Below are positions 58,266-64,000 of a DNA stretch of 64,000 nucleotides, in pieces. How positions within the stretch are numbered: the stretch's first letter is position 1; each line of letters starts with the position of its first letter. Both the position numbers and the translations under genes were made by a program. The notes under the pieces are model-generated. The model saw nothing but the letters and a program-made list of their open reading frames with translations, made no database searches and was not told the origin of the DNA. Origin of the DNA: Haematococcus lacustris (lineage: Eukaryota; Chlorophyta; Chlorophyceae; Chlamydomonadales; Haematococcaceae); the NCBI GenBank assembly GCA_030144725.1, contig JASKMD010000004.1, positions 1,655,983 through 1,719,982 of the forward strand. The letters are read 5' to 3'.

Positions 58266-58818
58266 CACCCGGAACCCTTGCAGCCCGCCCCACCCCCTCC
58301 CAGCCCCTCCCACCCCCTCCCAGCCCCAGCCCCGCCCTCCCACCCCCTCCCACCCCTAGCCCCACCCCTACCACCCCCTCCCAGCCCCTCCCACCCCCTC
58401 CCAGCCCCAGTCCCGCCCTCACAGCCCCTCCCACCCCCAGCCCCACCCCTCTCACCCCCTCCCAGCCCCTCCCAGCCCCAGCCCCGCCCTTCCACCCCTC
58501 CCAGCCCCAGCCCTGCCCCTCCCACCCCCTCCCACCCCCTCCCAGCACCAGCCCCGCCCTCCCACCCCCTCCCAGCCCCAGTCCCCGCCCTCACAGCCCC
58601 TCCCACCCCCAGCCCCACCCCTCTCACCCCCTCCCAGCCCCTCCCAGCCCCAGCCCCGCCCTTCCACCCCCTCCCAGCCCCAGCCCTGCCCCTCCCACCC
58701 CTCCCAGCACCAGCCCCGCCCTCCCACCCCCTCCCAGCACCAGCCCCGCCCTCCCACCCCCTCCCACCCCCAGCCCCACCCCTTCTCACCCCCTCCCAGC
58801 CCCTCCCAGCCCCAGCCT
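58266..58818 (+). repeat. C-rich degenerate minisatellite (CCCAGCCCC/CCCACCCC)
   Basis: About 550 bp built of CCCAGCCCCTCCCACCCC-like units with higher-order duplication (blocks around 58390-58480 recur at 58570-58660). It is strongly strand-asymmetric. Pro/Ser- and Gly/Ala-rich frames run across it and are not genes. Confidence 0.93.
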
Positions 58819-58847
58819 AGAAGCACAGCTGCGCTAGTGCCTCCCCT

Positions 58848-59645
58848 ATGGTTTGCAGCCGGCGGCGTGCTAAATACGTAGCCCAAATAGTATCACCAAG
58901 GGCTGCTCATCTGCACAGTCCCAGTGGCTTGACAGCCACAGCAAGGAAGGCTGAGGCTATCGCTAAGGAGGTGCAGGCCGAGAATGCGTTGCTGGTGACC
59001 GAGGCCCAGTTGCTACTGGCTGTTGAGGAGGTCCTTGATGCCAGAGTGCACGACCTAGAGGAAAAGCTCCAGCACCAGCAGGCAGCACAACGACAGCTGA
59101 GGTTGGAGAATGAGTATCTTGAGGCTGTGGTCAAGCAACAGGAACTGGCTATGACTACTACCAAGCGTGCTCAGCACCGCCTCGAGGCCCAACTGCGCAA
59201 GTATCAGCGCCGGCCCCAACTAACCCGCAAGCAGAGGCAGCAACTACAGATCTTAAAGGAAACAGGTGTTTCTGTTGAGGTCCTGCGGCGGTGGGCTGAC
59301 AGCAACTGCAGCCGGTGTGACACCCGTGGCAGACCTGGTGGCACAACAGTGCAGCCCACACCGTGGCCAAGCCCACCTGAGCCCTGTGACCTCTTCATCC
59401 CCACCCAAGAGGCCTCACCTGGACAGCCAGCAGCAAGGACAGCAGCATACACAGCTCAACAGTACCTCAGCACAGCCAGGTTGATGTTGAAGGCACAAGT
59501 CAGCCGTCGCCGGCTTTCCACATGCCGGCGGCTGTTCATCACCGAGCAATGTGTGGTGGCAAACACTCACCGGCCTGGCGAGCGCACAACTATGGGCCGG
59601 CAGCAGCGGGTGGTCTGCAAATACATTCGGCAACGAACCCTAGGG
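58848..59645 (+). CDS. Coiled-coil protein, unknown; runs into GGGGC array
   Basis: An open reading frame of about 265 codons. Residues about 25-115 form a strong coiled coil ([20 protein letters not shown]), followed by a basic segment ([13 protein letters not shown]), C-S-R-C, and an Arg-rich end. The frame then runs into the GGGGC array and the gap, so its end is unknown. The first codons may be downstream of a true upstream exon. It could be a bZIP-like or transposon-encoded protein, but I recognise no family. Codon use looks coding, unlike the repeats on both sides. Confidence 0.45.
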
Positions 59646-61199
59646 CTGGGCTGGGCTGGGCGGGGCTGGGCTGGGCGGGGCGGGGCGGGGCGGGGCGGGG
59701 CGGGGCGGGGCGGGGCGGGGCGGGGCGGGGCGGGGCGGGGCGGGGCGGGGCGGGGCGGGGCGGGGCGGGGCGGGGCGGGGCGGGGCGGGGCGGGGCGGGG
59801 CGGGGCGGGGCGGGGCGGGGCGGGGCGGGGCGGGGCGGGGCGGGGCGGGGCGGGGCGGGGCGGGGCGGGGCGGGGCGGGGCTGGGCGGGGCGGGGCGGGG
59901 CGGGGCGGGGCGGGGCGGGGCGGGGCGGGGCGGGGCGGGGCGGGCGGGGCGGGGCGGGGCGGGGCGGGGCGGGGCGGGGCGGGGCGGGGCGGGGCGGGGC
60001 GGGGCGGGGCGGGGCGGGGCGGGGCGGGGCGGGGCGGGGCGGGGCGGGGCGGGGCGGGGCGGGGCGGGGCGGGGCGGGGCGGGGCGGGGCGGGGCGGGGC
60101 GGGGCGGGGCGGGGCGGGGCGGGGCGGGGCGGGGCGGGGCGGGGCGGGGCGGGGCGGGGCGGGGCGGGGCGGGGCGGGGCGGGGCGGGGCGGGGCGGGGC
60201 GGGGCGGGGCGGGGCGGGGCGGGGCGGGGCGGGGCGGGGCGGGGCGGGGCGGGGCGGGGCGGGGCGGGGCGGGGCGGGGCGGGGCGGGGCGGGCGGGGCG
60301 GGGCGGGGCGGGGCGGGGCGGGGCGGGGCGGGGCGGGGCGGGGCGGGGCGGGGCGGGGCGGGGCGGGGCGGGGCGGGCGGGGCGGGGCGGGGCGGGGCGG
60401 GGCGGGGCGGGGCGGGGCGGGGCGGGGCGGGGCGGGGCGGGGCGGGGCGGGGCGGGGCGGGGCGGGGCGGGGCGGGGCGGGGCGGGGCGGGGCGGGGCGG
60501 GGCGGGGCGGGGCGGGGCGGGGCGGGGCGGGGCGGGGCGGGGCGGGGCGGGGCGGGGCGGGGCGGGGCGGGGCGGGGCGGGGCGGGGCGGGGCGGGGCGG
60601 GGCGGGGCGGGGCGGGGCGGGGCGGGGCGGGGCGGGGCGGGGCGGGGCGGGGCGGGGCGGGGCGGGGCGGGGCGGGGCGGGGCGGGGCGGGGCGGGGCGG
60701 GGCGGGGCGGGGCGGGGGGCGGGGCGGGGCGGGGCGGGGCGGGGCGGGGCGGGGCGGGGCGGGGCGGGGCGGGGCGGGGCGGGGCGGGGCGGGGCGGGGC
60801 GGGGCGGGGCGGGGCGGGGCGGGGCGGGGCGGGGCGGGGCGGGGCGGGGCGGGGCGGGGCGGGGCGGGGCGGGGCGGGGCGGGGCGGGGCGGGGCGGGGC
60901 GGGGCGGGGCGGGGCGGGGCGGGGCGGGGCGGGGCGGGGCGGGGCGGGGCGGGGCGGGGCGGGGCGGGGCGGGGCGGGGCGGGGCGGGGCGGGGCGGGGC
61001 GGGGCGGGGGCGGGGCGGGGCGGGGCGGGGCGGGGCGGGGCGGGGCGGGGCGGGGCGGGGCGGGGCGGGGCGGGGCGGGGCGGGGCGGGGCGGGGCGGGG
61101 CGGGGCGGGGCGGGGCGGGGCGGGGCGGGGCGGGGCGGGGCGGGGCGGGGCGGGGCGGGGCGGGGCGGGGCGGGGCGGGGCGGGGCGGGGCGGGGCGGG
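59646..61199 (+). repeat. (GGGGC)n array, second
   Basis: At least 1.5 kb of GGGGC with a few GGGCT and GGGCGG variants at the left edge and a handful of phase slips (near 59940, 60290, 60374, 60716, 61008). It is truncated by the gap. Same unit and strand as the 27.2-kb array. Confidence 0.97.
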
Positions 61200-61699
61200 N
61201 NNNNNNNNNNNNNNNNNNNNNNNNNNNNNNNNNNNNNNNNNNNNNNNNNNNNNNNNNNNNNNNNNNNNNNNNNNNNNNNNNNNNNNNNNNNNNNNNNNNN
61301 NNNNNNNNNNNNNNNNNNNNNNNNNNNNNNNNNNNNNNNNNNNNNNNNNNNNNNNNNNNNNNNNNNNNNNNNNNNNNNNNNNNNNNNNNNNNNNNNNNNN
61401 NNNNNNNNNNNNNNNNNNNNNNNNNNNNNNNNNNNNNNNNNNNNNNNNNNNNNNNNNNNNNNNNNNNNNNNNNNNNNNNNNNNNNNNNNNNNNNNNNNNN
61501 NNNNNNNNNNNNNNNNNNNNNNNNNNNNNNNNNNNNNNNNNNNNNNNNNNNNNNNNNNNNNNNNNNNNNNNNNNNNNNNNNNNNNNNNNNNNNNNNNNNN
61601 NNNNNNNNNNNNNNNNNNNNNNNNNNNNNNNNNNNNNNNNNNNNNNNNNNNNNNNNNNNNNNNNNNNNNNNNNNNNNNNNNNNNNNNNNNNNNNNNNNN
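61200..61699. other. Assembly gap (500 N)
   Basis: Exactly 500 N, probably a nominal gap size. It breaks a GGGGC array, so unknown sequence lies here. Any reading frame through it is meaningless. Confidence 0.99.
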
Positions 61700-61867
61700 C
61701 CTTGCTGCAGTTGCATGGGTAGGGGCAGTGTTTGCAGAGATTGCTGCTGCGAATGCTGCTTTACTTGTACTTGCTCGCCTGCTGCCCCCTCCGTGCCTGC
61801 TAGTGCCTGGACCACTACCTGGTCTGTTGCAGCCTAAGATCCAAATGCACGACGGGGCGGGATCTTA

Positions 61868-62298
61868 GGCAGCAGCAGTGACGGCAACAGCGGCGGGGCA
61901 GCAGCGGCAGTAGGGGCAGCAGCAGCAGGAGCAGCAGCAGCGGAAGCAGCAGCAGGGGCAGCAGCAATGGCAGCAGCAGCAGCGGCAGCAGCAGCAGCGG
62001 CAGCAGCAGCAGCAGCAGCGGCAGCAGCAGCAGCAGTGGCAGCAGCAGCGGCAGCAGGGGCAGTAGGGGCAGCTGCAGCAGGGGCAGCAGCAGCAGGGGC
62101 AGCAGCAATGGCAGCAGCAGCAGTGGCGGCAGCAGCAGCGACATGAGCGGCAGCAGGAGCAGCGGCAACGGCAGCGGCAGCAACTGGAGTGGGGCAGCAG
62201 CAGCAGGAGCAGCAGCGGCTGCAGCGGGGGCAGCAACGGCAGCATGCACAGCAGCGGCAGCAGCAGCGGCTGCATGGGCAGCAGCAAACCGTGGCAGC

Positions 62299-62332
<34 letters not shown>

Positions 62333-62336
62333 CACA
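61868..62336 (+). repeat. (GCA)n-rich imperfect triplet repeat
   Basis: Interrupted GCA/GGCAGC triplets over about 470 bp, ending in (AGC)9 near 62305-62332. The poly-Ala, poly-Leu and poly-Cys frames on the minus strand are by-products. Confidence 0.92.
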
Positions 62337-62707
62337 CAGGGGATGATCTGGGGTTGTGTGGGGGTGGATGGTGAGCAGGCTGCAAGGGGGTGAAGAGGGG
62401 GCCGACGCTGGGGGCTCTGGAGCAAGAGGAGAAGCAAGAGGAGGGGAGGAGCGCAGGGAGGGCTGATATTTGAGGGGCGGGATGGTTTTCAGCAGGGAGT
62501 GCGGCCTCAGGGGCTAGCAGTGCTGGGGCGGGGGGTGGTCCGAACCCTGTACCATCACGAAGTGAGATGCAACCGGTCGGATCAGCAGGACCTGCTCAGC
62601 AGGCTCGCCCGACCCTACATCAGCCATTCGCGCGCGCGTCCGGCACACAACATAGACGCAGCCTCACAGCACGCATTGAGCATTACTAAGCCGACAAATC
62701 AGCAGCC
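62337..62707. promoter_or_regulatory. Upstream region of the histone H1 gene
   Basis: Non-coding sequence upstream of the H1 ATG. A CGCGCGCG run lies at about 62629. I see no convincing TATA box, and no histone-specific element that I can name. Confidence 0.3.
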
Positions 62708-63608
62708 ATGTCGGAAAACGCAGCAGCCCCCGCGCCCGTCCCGGCCCCGGTCCCCAAGCCCAAGGCCAGCAAACCCAAGGCTGCCCCGACCCACCCCGGC
62801 TTCACGGCCATGATCGTGGAGAGCATCGCCGCCCTGAAGGAGCGCACTGGCAGCAGCCAGCCCGCCATCAAGAAGTGGATTGAGGCCAAGGTCAGTTTGG
62901 CTGCTGCCATGCCTGCCCCCAACACGACCTAGTTTACCCTGCCCTTGAGACCCATGCCATCAGCCCTAAAAGAGTACAACAGCAGTGTGGTGACGCTGGT
63001 GCTTGTTTGTGCTGCTGCAGTATGCCAAGGACCTGCCAGGCACCTGGGAGAAGATCCTGTCTGTCCAGCTGAAACGCATGGCTCAGACCGGCGCCTTGGT
63101 CAAGGTCAAGGCCAGCTTCAAGCTTGGGGAGGCCAGCAAGAAGGCCTCCACCCCCAAGAAGCCTGCTGCACCCAAGGCTGCCAAGCCCGCAGCTGCTGCC
63201 AAGCCCAAGAAGGCTGCTTCAGGCACTAAGAAGCCTGCTGCGCCCAAACAGGCTGCAGCCAAGGCAGCCCCAACTGCAGCCAAGTCAGAGGCCACAGCAG
63301 CACCCCCAAAGGCCCCCACTGCGACCAAGTCCAAGCCAGCTGTGACCAAGCCCAAGCCAGCTGCCAAGCCTGCTGCAGCCAAGCCAAAGTCACCTGCCAA
63401 GGCTGCTTCTGCCAAGCCCAATGTGACCAAGCCTAAGGCCCCAAAGGCAACCCACCCTGCCAAGCCTGCTGGCGTGAAGAAGGTCAAGGCAGCTGCACCC
63501 AAGGTCAGCAATGCAGCTGCTCCAAGCAAGGCTGCTGCACCCAAGGCCAAGAAGCCAGCCGCTGCCAAGGGCAAGAAGCCAGCTGCCCCTAAGGCTCCCA
63601 AAGCCTAA
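62708..63608 (+). CDS. Linker histone H1
   Basis: Binds linker DNA at the nucleosome entry/exit in the nucleus. Two exons, 62708-62890 and 63021-63608, join in frame to give 256 residues. After a Pro/Lys-rich N-tail, the globular GH1 winged helix starts at about residue 28 (H-P-G-F-T-A-M-I-V-E-S-I), continues (S-S-Q-P-A-I-K-K-W-I-E-A-K), crosses the intron, and ends G-A-L-V-K-V-K-A-S-F-K-L. The C-tail is Lys/Ala/Pro-rich with many K-P-A-A and A-A-K-P repeats, as in algal and plant H1. ATG 62708 is the first ATG of the frame and gives a normal N-tail. An intron inside the GH1 domain occurs in plant H1 genes too (family knowledge). Confidence 0.95.
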
Positions 63609-64000
63609 GGACATGGACCCATCCCCCTGAACACAGCCCGCCTCTGACCCTGTCTTTCCAACCGGTGTTTTTGAACACCACCTTCCTTGGATGCTTTCCC
63701 TGCCCCACCTTGCCCACTTCATACGTCCACTTTGACCCTGACTAACAGGGCACCAAACTCCAGGTTTCTCCCCTGAGGCATAGCCTACCTGTGCACACAG
63801 CATCACCAGGTTGTCACTACCTGGAGCATCGGCCCTGCCCCATGCGTGGCAGTCATTGTGCTCTCAAGGTTGCATGGCCTGGCGTTAGCCGCGGTAAGAT
63901 GGTCAGTAAGGAATGCAACCCGGCAGGTACAACGCGACGGTCTTGCTGATGACTATAAAGTGACAAAGCTGCAGCACACTGGAGGCTATGGAGGGTCTGA
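63609..64000. other. H1 3' flank, no further gene
   Basis: No exon is seen. I see no TGTAA signal in the first 390 bp and no clear histone 3' stem-loop. Confidence 0.35.

Noticed and set aside
58848..61868. 1006-codon frame from the coiled-coil ORF through the gap
   Set aside because: Only about the first 265 codons are unique. The rest is GGGGC repeat and N.
63083..63601. 172-codon Leu/Ala/Gly frame opposite histone H1
   Set aside because: Antisense shadow of the Lys/Ala-rich H1 tail.

Overview
The window looks like nuclear DNA of a green alga of the Chlamydomonadales. Haematococcus is my best guess, but that is inference. The reasons are GC-rich DNA, intron-dense genes with short exons, Ala/Gln/Pro-rich low-complexity coding, very long simple-sequence arrays, TGTAA-type sequences after some genes, an LHC-superfamily gene pair, and algal non-LTR (LINE) and Fanzor relics. 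One 500-N assembly gap lies at 61200-61699.

Layout. A tRNA-Gly(CCC) gene is at 0.92 kb. A LINE reverse-transcriptase relic and a nearly complete but frameshifted Fanzor (eukaryotic TnpB-like RNA-guided nuclease) gene are at 2.2-5.0 kb. A TEDC1-like centriole/tubulin-complex gene (+) is at 5.3-12.2 kb. An SLC35F-type transporter (-) is at 13.3-17.1 kb. Degenerate coiled-coil and repeat sequence fills 17.8-20.6 kb. A probable plastid-targeted gene of unknown function (-) is at 20.7-22.2 kb. A 3.3-kb inverted repeat follows, carrying two near-identical convergent LHC-like genes (23.6-25.8 and 28.5-30.6 kb) around a mannose-6-phosphate isomerase (PMI) fragment and a GGGGC array. A secreted-protein gene (+) spans about 31.7-39.8 kb. 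A UBA-UIM-UBX (PUX-type, Cdc48 adaptor) gene (-) is at 41.0-46.0 kb. Two SOUL haem-binding paralogues (-) are at 46.8-48.9 and 52.4-54.3 kb, each with a Fanzor-family element just upstream. A coiled-coil ORF, a second GGGGC array and the gap follow, and a linker histone H1 gene closes the window at 62.7-63.6 kb.

The main novelty is the Fanzor family. At least six loci carry Fanzor-type coding or its conserved 3' end. Four insertions that share one 3' terminus (ending AAGTTTTGTTTG) are flanked by direct repeats of 12, 13, 15 and 16 bp (the last imperfect) and have different 5' ends. This is the signature of target-primed reverse transcription, not cut-and-paste. One of the four is a chimera of a PMI intron/exon with the Fanzor element 3' end. 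Another sits exactly at the stop codon of the TEDC1-like gene. This suggests that a Fanzor-bearing unit, with its putative guide-RNA-like 3' end, is spread by LINE-type retroposition.

Otherwise the genes are ordinary, unlinked eukaryotic loci (cilia, transport, photoprotection, proteostasis, haem binding, chromatin). They show no operon-like logic. Large introns are filled by simple repeats that often abut splice acceptors.
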